Source: Tetragenococcus koreensis (GTDB lineage Bacteria; Bacillota; Bacilli; Lactobacillales; Enterococcaceae). Taken from it: 64,000 bases of DNA. A model generated the notes under the pieces. That model was given only the letters and a program-made list of their open reading frames with translations. It ran no database searches and was not told the DNA's origin. The translations under genes and the position numbers were made by a program. The stretch lies in assembly GCF_003795145.1 (NCBI RefSeq), contig NZ_CP027786.1, positions 1,922,001 to 1,986,000 on the forward strand, in the 5' to 3' direction. Shown here one piece after another: positions 53,762 to 62,421 of this stretch (position 1 is the first letter of the stretch; each line of letters opens with the position of its first letter).

Positions 53762-54826
53762 ATGGAAAATATGAAAAATAATTTTTTTAAAGATTTACTG
53801 CATTTACATAGACCTACATTTAACGTAGTAAAGCTTTTAGGAACAATCGCTTGCATGGCAATTATATTATTTATCGGCTATTTTTCTCATAATATGTCGA
53901 TTGCAAGTTTTGGTTTTTTAGGCATTTTTATACTTATGTATTACGAAAATATCCCCTTAAAAAACTTGATTTTACGCTTTATAGCTGTTGCGCTTTTCAT
54001 TTTAACTAGCTTTCTTATCGGCTTTTTAACTACTTTTGCTAGTTGGACTGCTCCAATTGCAGTCGGGTTGATTGCCTTTTTAGGACGCATCTTTTTTCGC
54101 CTTTATGATATTAAAAAACCGGGTGTCTTTTTTGCCGTCTTAGTTTCAGCGATGGGCGCAAGTATGCGCATTCCCATAAAACAAGTGCCAGTATTAGGTA
54201 GCTATTATTTATTAGGAGCTTTCATTGCGATTCTTATGGCAATAATTGTGCACTTTACTGAAAAAGAACCCCCTACAATTGTAGAAGAAAAGTCTTTTTT
54301 TCAACGTGTTCACGAGGACCCTAGTGTTTTTATTGACGGTATCTTTTATGGTGCGACTTTGTTCTTAGCCGTTTATTTGAGTTCTGGATTACAATTGCAA
54401 AATCCTTATTGGATGGTGGTATCTTGTGCGGCCATTTTACAAGGAGATAACTTAAGAGCAATTATGCAACGCAACGTCCAGCGTATTTTAGGAACTGTTA
54501 TTGGCATTGGTATTGCTGCTTTATTATTAAATGCTCCTTTAACTACCTTGGAAACCATCTTTTTAATTATTGCCCTTTTTACAATTTCGCAGATCTCAGT
54601 GCGTAGTAACTATGCGTTATCCGCTTTTTTCACAACGCCTATGGCTTTATTACTCTCAAGTTTAACGAAAGACCAAAACGTACCTTCTTTACTACAATAC
54701 CGATTTATCGGAATTGCTTTAGGTGCTTTATTAGGCGCTTTATCTGCTTGGTTAATTACAACTGGACTCAAATTTTATAATAAATCTTTTGACTTACACG
54801 AAAGCTTTGATAAGGAACCCGATTAA
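53762..54826 (+). CDS. FUSC-family membrane protein
   Basis: A 354-residue protein with two sets of hydrophobic segments (from LLGTIACMAIILFIGYF to YYLLGAFIAILMAIIVHF, then ATLFLAVYLSSG to ALLGALSAWLITTG) split by a hydrophilic loop near residues 165-195, the layout of FUSC/aromatic-acid-exporter proteins. The second half has NPYWMVVSCAAILQGDNLRA and MQRNVQRILGTVIGIG, typical of the family. Cargo unknown. It is convergent with an ABC transporter and shares a terminator with it. Confidence 0.85.
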   Translation: MENMKNNFFKDLLHLHRPTFNVVKLLGTIACMAIILFIGYFSHNMSIASFGFLGIFILMYYENIPLKNLILRFIAVALFILTSFLIGFLTTFASWTAPIAVGLIAFLGRIFFRLYDIKKPGVFFAVLVSAMGASMRIPIKQVPVLGSYYLLGAFIAILMAIIVHFTEKEPPTIVEEKSFFQRVHEDPSVFIDGIFYGATLFLAVYLSSGLQLQNPYWMVVSCAAILQGDNLRAIMQRNVQRILGTVIGIGIAALLLNAPLTTLETIFLIIALFTISQISVRSNYALSAFFTTPMALLLSSLTKDQNVPSLLQYRFIGIALGALLGALSAWLITTGLKFYNKSFDLHESFDKEPD

Positions 54827-54863
54827 AAAAGCATTTTTCTCTGAGATGGGAAAAATGCTTTTT
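54825..54863. terminator. Bidirectional terminator between FUSC and ABC genes
   Basis: AAAAAGCATTTTTC (54826-54839) pairs with GGAAAAATGCTTTTT (54849-54863) with a loop of about 9 nt; T-runs on both strands. Confidence 0.85.
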
Positions 54864-54866
54864 AGT

Positions 54867-57605
54867 TTATTCATTTGCTTTCAAAGCACCAATCATGTCA
54901 ATGTTTTTTAATTTAAAATGAGTAATAATCATAACAATTGCAGAAAATACAATTGTCATCAAGGCTGCCATTAAATATCCTATCGGCGGCACTATGAGTG
55001 GAAAGACAATACCATCCGAGGAAGCCATCGTTACAATAAACCAAGTCAAAACTTTCCCTACGCCAAAGCCAAACAAAATACCTAAAATAGTGAAAATGAC
55101 ATTTTCACGCACAATATACATCGTAACTTCTTTGTTAAAAAAGCCTAAAACTTTGATTGTAGCTAACTCTCTTTCACGTTCTGAAATATTGATATTTGTT
55201 AAATTATAAAGCACGACAAATGCTAAAGTCCCTGATAAAATAATGAAAATTAAAATAATAGGCATTAGATTAGCAGAAGAACTTGCTTGCGTTTCAATCT
55301 GATCACTATTAAAAGTGATATTCATCACTTCATCTGTATCTTCTAGCGTTTGTGACAAATCATTTTCCGCTGGCTTATCCATATCTGCCGTTTTGACTAA
55401 ATAGGTATTTAAGTCTTCATCAATATCTGTTACCTCGTTGAAATAATCTTTTGTCATATAAACATTATGACCCAGATAATTTTCTGTAATGCCGGCAATT
55501 TTAATCTCGTATTCATCGCCCTCAGCGCTTTGCATCTTCAATGAACCTCCGACAGAAGCATCATATAATTTAGCCAAACGATCACTTATCATCGCCCCTC
55601 CATTTGTTAGGTGTGTTTGTGAGTCGTCTGTTTCAGCATGGAATGTAACAAAGTCCAAAAAAGCGTCAGGCTGCTCTGTTACAGAAAGCGTAGCGTTTTG
55701 TTCGGTGGCCCCTTTTTCTTTAAATTTTACTTGCTCACTGTAAATTGGCAAATAGCGGTCAACTTCTGCTGTAGCTTTGAACGCTGCTTCTACTTGCTCT
55801 GAATTATCGATGCCCTCTTCATTTAAGGTAACCATGGCTTGGTAATGATTTAATTCTTCAAATTGTTTATAAGCAGGCGCTTCAATTGAATCTTTTAAAC
55901 CAAAACCAGCTACGATAAGTCCGGTACACCCCGCAATTCCTAACACTGTTAAAATCATTCGTGCTTTATAGCGAAATAGATTTCGGGCAGTTACTTTCTT
56001 AATAAAGCCTAGCCTGGCCCATAACGGAGTAATTCGTTCTAAAAAGATGCGTTGACCAGCTTTGGGCGCTTTGGGCATTAGTAAAGAAGTTGGTTTTTCA
56101 CGTAAATCTTTAGCTAATACATATACGGCTGACCCCAGTGTTGCAATAACTGCTGCTATCATTGCAATCATAATTGGAGTAAACCAAAAACTGATCGGAT
56201 AATTTTGGAAAATAAACATTTGTTTTAATAGCAAGAAAACAATGGGTGGAAGAAATTTTGTTCCAACAATAACGCCTAAAGTTGCACCCAATAGCACTGT
56301 AAAAAAAGCGTATAAAATATATTTACTAGAAATCTCTCGGTTACGATAACCTAAAGCTTTTAACGTTCCAATTTCTTTTCTATTTTCTTCAACCATGCGC
56401 GTAATCGTTGTGAAAGTAATTAAAATAGCAATCAAGAAAAAGAAAACCGGAAATACATTGCCGATCGTATCGATGCGGTCAGACAAACTAGTATATTCAT
56501 TAAATCCCGGATAATTTTTCCGAACATCGGTTAAATAGTTAGGCTCTTCCATGTCCTCAGCTTCTTGTCTCGCTTTGTCAATATCTTCTTGTCCTTCAGC
56601 GAGTTTTTGCTGATTTTCGTCTAATGTTCCTTGCTGACCTTTAATACCAACTTCTGCCTCAGCGAGTTGCTCTTGGCTCTCTGCTAGTTGTTCATCAGCA
56701 GCTGCTGCGCCATAAGCTGCAATTACCTGTTCTTTTTGCTCTGAAAATTGGTCTTTTTTCTCTTGCAACTCATCTTTTGCTTCATCTAATTCTTCTTGAC
56801 CATCTGCTAATTTCCTATGATTTTCGTCAAGTTCCTCTTGTTCATCAGCAATTTCTGATAAGGCATCATCTGTTAATTCTTGTTTACGATACTCTTTTCT
56901 TTTATCAAAGATACTGTCAATATCTTCTAATTTCGCATTTAATTGAGCTGCATATGCATCTGAAAAAAAATCATAAGGTAAATTTGAAAAAGTTAAGTTC
57001 ATCATCGAATAAGCGTCTGCAGTAAAATTACTAGCAGAAAGATAAATAAAACCATCAATATCGCCTACCTCAGCTGCCCCTCTTTCAGTTTTATTAATAT
57101 AAAGAGGCGATTCAACATAACCAGTAATTTTTACCTCTTGATTTTCTAATTGATCATCAGCAATAGTAATGGTCTGACCTATTTCATAATCATCTTGCAT
57201 TTGAGAATCAATGACTGCCTCATCATCTGCAGTAGGCATACTTCCTTTTTCTAATGTCAATTGATTTTGTTTTTGCTCTTTATCAAAAGAATATACTTGC
57301 AAATTTCGATCGTTCTCTTCATCGGAATAAGCAAAATTATAGCCCAATTCTGCATGCGCACCATCAATTTGTTCAATAAGTTCTTTATCCTTAGTAGTTA
57401 AACCAGCTGTTCCTCGGATTTGAACATTTGATAATTGCTGCTTTTGAAAATACTGATTTCCTAATTTTTCCAGATCTGGTCCCACTGATTTAATTCCTAC
57501 AAAAAGTAAAACGCCCATAAAAATAATTAAAACAACAGCAATAAAACGACCAAAGGATTGCTTAATATCACGGAAAGTTGAACGGATGTAGACATTATTT
57601 TTCAT
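54867..57605 (-). CDS. ABC transporter permease, FtsX/MacB type with coiled coil
   Basis: A 912-residue permease. One transmembrane helix near residues 17-38 (FGRFIAVVLIIFMGVLLFVG), a large extracytoplasmic part with a Gln/Glu-rich coiled coil at about 240-345 (repeats of KLADGQEELDEAKDEL type), then three helices (about 385-500) forming the first FtsX domain, a second extracytoplasmic domain, and three C-terminal helices (second FtsX domain). Such pairs export or extract peptides, lipids or antibiotics. ATG 57605 is chosen over a GTG at 57614 because of TAGGTG upstream. No two-component system is adjacent. Confidence 0.88.
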   Translation of the reverse strand: MKNNVYIRSTFRDIKQSFGRFIAVVLIIFMGVLLFVGIKSVGPDLEKLGNQYFQKQQLSNVQIRGTAGLTTKDKELIEQIDGAHAELGYNFAYSDEENDRNLQVYSFDKEQKQNQLTLEKGSMPTADDEAVIDSQMQDDYEIGQTITIADDQLENQEVKITGYVESPLYINKTERGAAEVGDIDGFIYLSASNFTADAYSMMNLTFSNLPYDFFSDAYAAQLNAKLEDIDSIFDKRKEYRKQELTDDALSEIADEQEELDENHRKLADGQEELDEAKDELQEKKDQFSEQKEQVIAAYGAAAADEQLAESQEQLAEAEVGIKGQQGTLDENQQKLAEGQEDIDKARQEAEDMEEPNYLTDVRKNYPGFNEYTSLSDRIDTIGNVFPVFFFLIAILITFTTITRMVEENRKEIGTLKALGYRNREISSKYILYAFFTVLLGATLGVIVGTKFLPPIVFLLLKQMFIFQNYPISFWFTPIMIAMIAAVIATLGSAVYVLAKDLREKPTSLLMPKAPKAGQRIFLERITPLWARLGFIKKVTARNLFRYKARMILTVLGIAGCTGLIVAGFGLKDSIEAPAYKQFEELNHYQAMVTLNEEGIDNSEQVEAAFKATAEVDRYLPIYSEQVKFKEKGATEQNATLSVTEQPDAFLDFVTFHAETDDSQTHLTNGGAMISDRLAKLYDASVGGSLKMQSAEGDEYEIKIAGITENYLGHNVYMTKDYFNEVTDIDEDLNTYLVKTADMDKPAENDLSQTLEDTDEVMNITFNSDQIETQASSSANLMPIILIFIILSGTLAFVVLYNLTNINISERERELATIKVLGFFNKEVTMYIVRENVIFTILGILFGFGVGKVLTWFIVTMASSDGIVFPLIVPPIGYLMAALMTIVFSAIVMIITHFKLKNIDMIGALKANE

Positions 57606-57614
57606 TGTATTCAC

Positions 57615-58316
57615 CTACCACACGATCGTATCGACTGAAGAAGGGGCTTTATTTTCTTCAATTGAACGAACTTGCGCGTCATTGATTTGAATCACTCGAT
57701 CAGCCATTTCTGCAATTGCTGAATTATGCGTAATAATTAACACAGTACGACCTAGTTCTCTACTAGCATTTTGTAAGAGCCTTAATATTTGTTTACCCGT
57801 TTCATTGTCGAGTGCGCCAGTCGGTTCATCACAAAGCAATAATTTTGGATTTTTAGCCAAAGCACGAGCAATTGCCACGCGTTGTTGCTCGCCTCCGGAA
57901 AGTTGAGCTGGAAAATTATCCATTCGACCTTGTAAACCAACTTGTTTTAAGACCACTTCAACGTTTAAAGCATCACTAGCTATGGCAGTTGCAAGTTCAA
58001 CATTTTCTTTGGTCGTAAGATTAGGCACTAAATTGTAAAACTGAAAAACAAATCCTACATCTGTACGGCGATATTCGGTTAATTGCTTGCTTGAATACTG
58101 TGCGATATCCACATCATCGATAAAAATTTGTCCTTCACTCGGCGAGTCCATACCACCAAGAATATTTAAAATCGTGGATTTTCCGGCCCCACTTGGACCA
58201 AGAATCACTGCTAATTCTCCTTCTTTTATGCCAAAATTCAGATCATTGTTAGCGGCAATTATTGTATCGCCCATCTGATACTTTTTATAAGTATTTTTCA
58301 CTTCAATAAAATCCAT
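57615..58316 (-). CDS. ABC transporter ATP-binding protein
   Basis: A 233-residue ATPase of the MacB/LolD-type. Walker A ILGPSGAGKSTILNIL (38-53), Q-loop FVFQFYNLVPNLT, signature QLSGGEQQRVAIARAL, Walker B LLLCDEPTGALDNETG and switch His in ILIITHNSAIA are all present. Its stop codon overlaps the SD of the permease gene, so the two form one unit. Promoter not identified. Confidence 0.95.
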   Translation of the reverse strand: MDFIEVKNTYKKYQMGDTIIAANNDLNFGIKEGELAVILGPSGAGKSTILNILGGMDSPSEGQIFIDDVDIAQYSSKQLTEYRRTDVGFVFQFYNLVPNLTTKENVELATAIASDALNVEVVLKQVGLQGRMDNFPAQLSGGEQQRVAIARALAKNPKLLLCDEPTGALDNETGKQILRLLQNASRELGRTVLIITHNSAIAEMADRVIQINDAQVRSIEENKAPSSVDTIVW

Positions 58317-58892
58317 CTTTTCCCCCTAGTTTCATTTACTATGTACCATACTGAATGAATAACACAAACTAAGAGTATAACAAAATGAAGAACGCTTCAA
58401 TAAGCAGGCCTTTTTTAGCGCATTATAACTTCGATAAAAACAATAAAGGAAACCACGGTAATCATTTGAATAACGAAAAAAAATAGTATCTATTACCAGC
58501 CAATTAACCTAAAAACCTTTTTTTTAATATGACTATAAATACTTATAAGTATACCCTTATAGATTGATTCAACAGTAATTTAGCTCTATTGAAAAACAGT
58601 GAGCTCTTTATTGGCTAGTGTATTACCTAGCGAAAATTATTATCTTTCCTCGGCATTACTTAGGTAATAATTGAAAATAGACAACATGAACATAAATGAA
58701 AAGTTAGACAACTTCCTGATATTAAAAGGATGTGACTTAACTTTTTCAATTAAATTATAAAACTAAATAGCGTAGGCATTTACCTAAGAAAGCAAATACC
58801 ACTAATTCAGATATTTATTGTTAACCTATTTTGTAATTACCGATGTTATTCGTTTATTGTACAACTTTCGCATTGCCAATTCATTTTATATA
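58317..58892. other. 576-bp AT-rich gap without a gene
   Basis: No ORF with an SD was found on either strand. It should hold the promoter for the ABC genes on its left side. There are scattered TTACCTA/TAGGTAA motifs (58623-58790) but no convincing long repeat, and nothing I can name. Confidence 0.6.
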
Positions 58893-58922
58893 TAAAAAAA
58901 GTCTACTCAATCGAGCAGACTT
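58893..58922 (-). terminator. Rho-independent terminator after rplT
   Basis: AAGTCTACTC (58899-58908) and GAGCAGACTT (58913-58922) form a 10-bp stem with one mismatch, followed on the minus strand by TTTTTTTATA. Confidence 0.87.
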
Positions 58923-58942
58923 CGTTAAACTTTATTATTTAA

Positions 58943-59305
58943 TTAGTTGTTTTCTAACGCGCTTTTTGCTTGTTCTGTCAATGCAGTAAATCCACTTTCA
59001 TCGCTAACTGCAATATCAGCTAACATTTTACGATTAATATCGATACCAGCTAATTTCAAACCATGCATTAATCGTGAATAACTAATATTGTTCATACGTG
59101 CTGCTGCATTGATACGTGCGATCCATAATTTACGGAAATCACGTTTCTTCTGACGGCGATCACGAAATGCGTAGTTATATGAATTCATCACTTGTTCTTT
59201 TGCTGTTTTAAATAAAGTATGTTTTGCTCCGTAATAGCCCTTTGCTAATTTTAGCGTTTTTTTACGACGTTTACGAGTTACTGTTCCACCTTTAACACGT
59301 GCCAT
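58943..59305 (-). CDS. rplT: 50S ribosomal protein L20
   Basis: A 120-residue, highly basic protein: [20 protein letters not shown] at the start, the globular part [20 protein letters not shown] later. It binds 23S rRNA early in large-subunit assembly and in Firmicutes represses the infC-rpmI-rplT operon through the leader. It is the last gene before a terminator. Confidence 0.97.
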   Translation of the reverse strand: MARVKGGTVTRKRRKKTLKLAKGYYGAKHTLFKTAKEQVMNSYNYAFRDRRQKKRDFRKLWIARINAAARMNNISYSRLMHGLKLAGIDINRKMLADIAVSDESGFTALTEQAKSALENN

Positions 59306-59364
59306 GTTTAATTCCTCCTAAATAATTCTTCATTTGAATGGGTATGCAACACTTGCACAACTCA

Positions 59365-59565
59365 CTATTTCATTTTAGCTAATTGTTGACTGATGCGTTT
59401 CATATCATCAGCTGAAACCATAGCTGGTTTGCGCAATTGACGGCGTTGTTTTTTTGTTTTACCGTGGAAACGGTGACTTGTAAACGCACGATGTCTTTTT
59501 AATCCGCCATTACCAGTACGTTTTACACGCTTTGCTAATCCGCGGTGTGTTTTTTGTTTTGGCAT
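59365..59565 (-). CDS. rpmI: 50S ribosomal protein L35
   Basis: A 66-residue basic protein ([35 protein letters not shown]). ATG 59565 is used since the ATG at 59583 lies inside the SD sequence GAGGAGG. Middle gene of infC-rpmI-rplT. Confidence 0.97.
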   Translation of the reverse strand: MPKQKTHRGLAKRVKRTGNGGLKRHRAFTSHRFHGKTKKQRRQLRKPAMVSADDMKRISQQLAKMK

Positions 59566-59628
59566 AACTAATTTCCTCCTCAAAATCTATATGATCTGAC
59601 TGTTGACTAATTTTTCAGCAAGTCGATT

Positions 59629-60150
59629 TTACTTGTCATTTTTAGGTGCAAGCATCAAGAACATACTGCGTCCGTCCATCTTCGCTTTTTGCTCAATGGT
59701 TGCAACGTCTTCTGTTTCTTGAGCTAAACGATTCAAGACTTCCTGACCAATTTCTTTATGGGTAATGGCACGGCCCTTAAAACGAATAGAAGCTTTCACT
59801 TTATCGCCTTTTTCAAGGAATTTACGTGCATTACGTAGTTTCGTATTGAAATCATTCTCGTCGATCGCTGGACTTAAGCGTATTTCTTTTACATTGATCA
59901 CTTTTTGTTTTTTACGAGCTTCACGTTCTTTTTTCTGTTGTTCAAAACGATACTTTCCGTAGTCCATGATTCGCGCAACGGGTGGCTTTGCTTTCGGTGC
60001 TACCAAAACTACATCTAAGTTTGCTTGTTCAGCTATCTTCAACGCTTCTGCTTTTGTTTTGACGCCAAGTTGATCTCCATTTTGATCGATCAAACGCAAC
60101 TCACGTGCACGAATGCCGTCGTTAACCATCATATCCTTTGCTATGGTCAT
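59629..60150 (-). CDS. infC: Translation initiation factor IF-3
   Basis: A 173-residue two-domain factor that keeps 30S subunits free and checks start codons. N-domain [19 protein letters not shown] and [20 protein letters not shown]-domain [18 protein letters not shown] and [14 protein letters not shown]. The ATG at 60150 is only 3 nt from the GGAGG SD, whereas an ATA codon two codons on (60144) is 9 nt away and aligns with the start of Geobacillus IF-3. IF-3 genes often start at rare codons for self-control, so AUA may be the true start. Confidence 0.96.
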   Translation of the reverse strand: MTIAKDMMVNDGIRARELRLIDQNGDQLGVKTKAEALKIAEQANLDVVLVAPKAKPPVARIMDYGKYRFEQQKKEREARKKQKVINVKEIRLSPAIDENDFNTKLRNARKFLEKGDKVKASIRFKGRAITHKEIGQEVLNRLAQETEDVATIEQKAKMDGRSMFLMLAPKNDK

Positions 60151-60206
60151 TCACCTCCAAATATTTTGAGAGAAAGAAAGCTTTATAAAAATTCTCCATA
60201 AAAAAA

Positions 60207-60335
60207 CGAGTTCTTCTATAAGAACCCGCACGTATTCCCACTAAGGTATACTTACCCTTAATGCAAAATCCTATTCTGCCCAGTCACTTTTGTCACTAAG
60301 GCGAGAAGCGGGTGCTTCTACTTCCATTTCTCAAC
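60207..60335 (-). ncRNA. infC operon leader (L20-type regulatory RNA)
   Basis: The transcript from about 60335 contains AGAAGCACCCGCTTCTCGCC, and further on a terminator hairpin CGGGTTCTT (60220-60228) with AAGAACTCG (60207-60215) plus T-run. The early AAGCACCCGC can pair with GTGCGGGTTCTT, competing with the terminator. This layout matches L20/IF-3 operon leaders of Firmicutes, where L20 promotes termination. The class is inferred from position and the alternative pairing. Confidence 0.82.
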
Positions 60336-60341
60336 TTAAAT

Positions 60342-60370
60342 AGTATAGCACATATTCACTATTTCGTCAA
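60342..60370 (-). promoter_or_regulatory. Promoter of infC operon
   Basis: On the minus strand TTGACG (60365-60370), 17 bp, TATACT (60342-60347), an almost consensus sigma-A promoter, directly ahead of the leader. Confidence 0.85.
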
Positions 60371-60587
60371 CTTTTTTCTTATGTTTTCTCTAAACATCTG
60401 GTGATTCCTATTTATCCTTTTTTAGAGCCCTTTTTTTACTTTGTACAAAATAACCAAATACAAATACGCTTTATTGTAACTTTTAACGGTTCCTTCTTTT
60501 ATTAATTGTGGTAAATTGAAAATTACAAATATTTTAAATTATCTGATAATTTAAATCGCTTATTTGTACACAAAGGGGGACGAAAAA

Positions 60588-62252
60588 TTGAAAGCGAAAA
60601 AGTTAACGATATTAGGAGCTGTTTCTACTTTATTACTACTAACAGCTTGTCAAGGTCAATCAGCAAGTCAAGATGCTCAAGGAGAGAATACTGAGCAAAA
60701 GATTGAGTTAAGTTCTACTGCCGCTATTTCTACAATGGAGCCTAGCCAAGCCGGCGATACAACTTCTACTTTAGCTATGAGTCAAGTTTTTGAAGGTCTT
60801 TATGTTTTAGGTCCAGACGATGAATTGCAATTAGGCGCAGCCAAAGAAGAACCGGAAATCAGCGAAGATGAAACAGTTTATACGTTCACCTTAAGAGATG
60901 ATGCAGAATGGTCAAATGGCACTCCTGTTACAGCAGATGATTTTGTCTTTGCCTTTCAAAAAATTATCGATCCGAAATACGCAGCGCCAAATGCCGATGT
61001 GCTCTTTGACGTTGTCAAAAACGCTCGCGAAATTAATTTAGAAGAGGGCGATATTGATACGCTTGGTGTCAAAGCAATTGATGATAAAACATTAGAGTTT
61101 ACTTTGGAACGTCCTGTACCATACTTCAAGTCATTGCTTGCTTATCCGGTATTGTATCCGCAAAATAAAGAATACGTTGAAGAACAAGGAGACGAATACG
61201 CTATTGATTCGGAACACCTCATTTATAATGGTCCGTTTAAATTAACCGACTGGAGTTCTTCCAGTGATGATTGGGGCTATGAAAAAAATGACACTTACTG
61301 GGATAAAGATCAAGTTAAATTAGAAGAAGCAGGTGTTACCGTGGTAAAATCTCCTGCAACTGCCCTTAACTTATATACAACCGATGAATTAGATATGATC
61401 GATAAACTAAGTAGTGAATACATTCCTTCTTATAAAGATGATCCATCGTTTGAATCTGTTGAACAATTTACCACGTTCTTTTTAAAAATGAACGGTGAAC
61501 GTGACGGAAAGAAAAATGCCTTAGATAATGAAAATATTCGTAAGGGAATTGCTCAAGCTTTCAATAAGGAAAATTTCGTAGAAAAAGTACTACAAGATGA
61601 GTCAAATCCAACCGACCATTTGATACCAAAAGGTCAAACCCAATCTCCAGATGGAGAAAAAGATTTTACAGAAGTGGCGGAGGAAAGAAACGATTATATG
61701 ACTTATGATCCTGAAAAAGCGAAAGAAGCTTGGGAAAAAGGAAAAGAAGAATTAGGTGTAGATAAAGTACAGCTCGACTTTTTAACGGATGATACCGAAG
61801 AAGCGAAGAAAAACGCTGAATTTTTCCAATATGAATTACAAGATAACTTGCCAGGCTTAGAAATAACTGTAGAACAAGTTCCTTTTACCGTTCGTGTTGA
61901 ACGTGATCAAAACAAAGAATATGATTTAGAATTAGCAGGTTGGGGAACTGATTATCGCGACCCATTAACCGTGATGCGTATCTTTATGTCTAGCAGCGAT
62001 TTAGGAGGCGTTACCTATAGTAATGAAGAATATGATAAGTTGATCCAAGATACAAGAACAACTCACGCCGCTGATTTAAATGCACGTTTTGATGACTTTA
62101 TTGAAGCACAAGATATTTTAATTAATCAAGATACGATTATTGCACCAATTTATAACAGAAGCTTGTCTACTTTAGTTAATCCAAGCGTCAAAGATTTGCA
62201 TTGGCACGCATACGGTCCAAGTTACAGTCTAAAATGGGCCCACAAAGAATAG
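60588..62252 (+). CDS. Oligopeptide ABC transporter substrate-binding lipoprotein
   Basis: A 554-residue OppA/DppA-type solute-binding protein. TTG start at 60588 with AAGGGGG upstream gives MKAKKLTILGAVSTLLLLTAC, a lipoprotein signal with Cys21 as lipid anchor. SBP_bac_5 family features: FTLRDDAEWSNGTPVTADDF, HLIYNGPFKLTDW, and LELAGWGTDYRDP. The mature protein is very acidic. No permease or ATPase genes follow, so it depends on a transporter encoded elsewhere. It may bind peptides or act in signalling. Confidence 0.92.
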   Translation: MKAKKLTILGAVSTLLLLTACQGQSASQDAQGENTEQKIELSSTAAISTMEPSQAGDTTSTLAMSQVFEGLYVLGPDDELQLGAAKEEPEISEDETVYTFTLRDDAEWSNGTPVTADDFVFAFQKIIDPKYAAPNADVLFDVVKNAREINLEEGDIDTLGVKAIDDKTLEFTLERPVPYFKSLLAYPVLYPQNKEYVEEQGDEYAIDSEHLIYNGPFKLTDWSSSSDDWGYEKNDTYWDKDQVKLEEAGVTVVKSPATALNLYTTDELDMIDKLSSEYIPSYKDDPSFESVEQFTTFFLKMNGERDGKKNALDNENIRKGIAQAFNKENFVEKVLQDESNPTDHLIPKGQTQSPDGEKDFTEVAEERNDYMTYDPEKAKEAWEKGKEELGVDKVQLDFLTDDTEEAKKNAEFFQYELQDNLPGLEITVEQVPFTVRVERDQNKEYDLELAGWGTDYRDPLTVMRIFMSSSDLGGVTYSNEEYDKLIQDTRTTHAADLNARFDDFIEAQDILINQDTIIAPIYNRSLSTLVNPSVKDLHWHAYGPSYSLKWAHKE

Positions 62253-62317
62253 ATACGAGATTTGAACAAAAGTCTCAAGTAGCATTAATTTTAAGAACAA
62301 TTGAAAGTTTGTTCCTA

Positions 62318-62363
62318 TGCTCCAATGGGTCCTTGTCGCAAAAAGGCGAGGACCCATAGAGCA
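62318..62363. terminator. Long stem-loop between oppA-like gene and pucR
   Basis: TGCTC and TGGGTCCT-N-GTCGC (62318-62338) pair with GGCGAGGACCCA and GAGCA (62344-62363) around AAAAA. A strong fold but without an immediate T-run (TTTTTT comes about 12 nt later), so terminator function for the convergent genes is probable rather than certain. Confidence 0.55.
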
Positions 62364-62421
62364 GGTAACAGGTGATTTTTTGCAAATCTTGCTGGAAAGT
62401 ACGTACTATTTCAGCCTCTAC

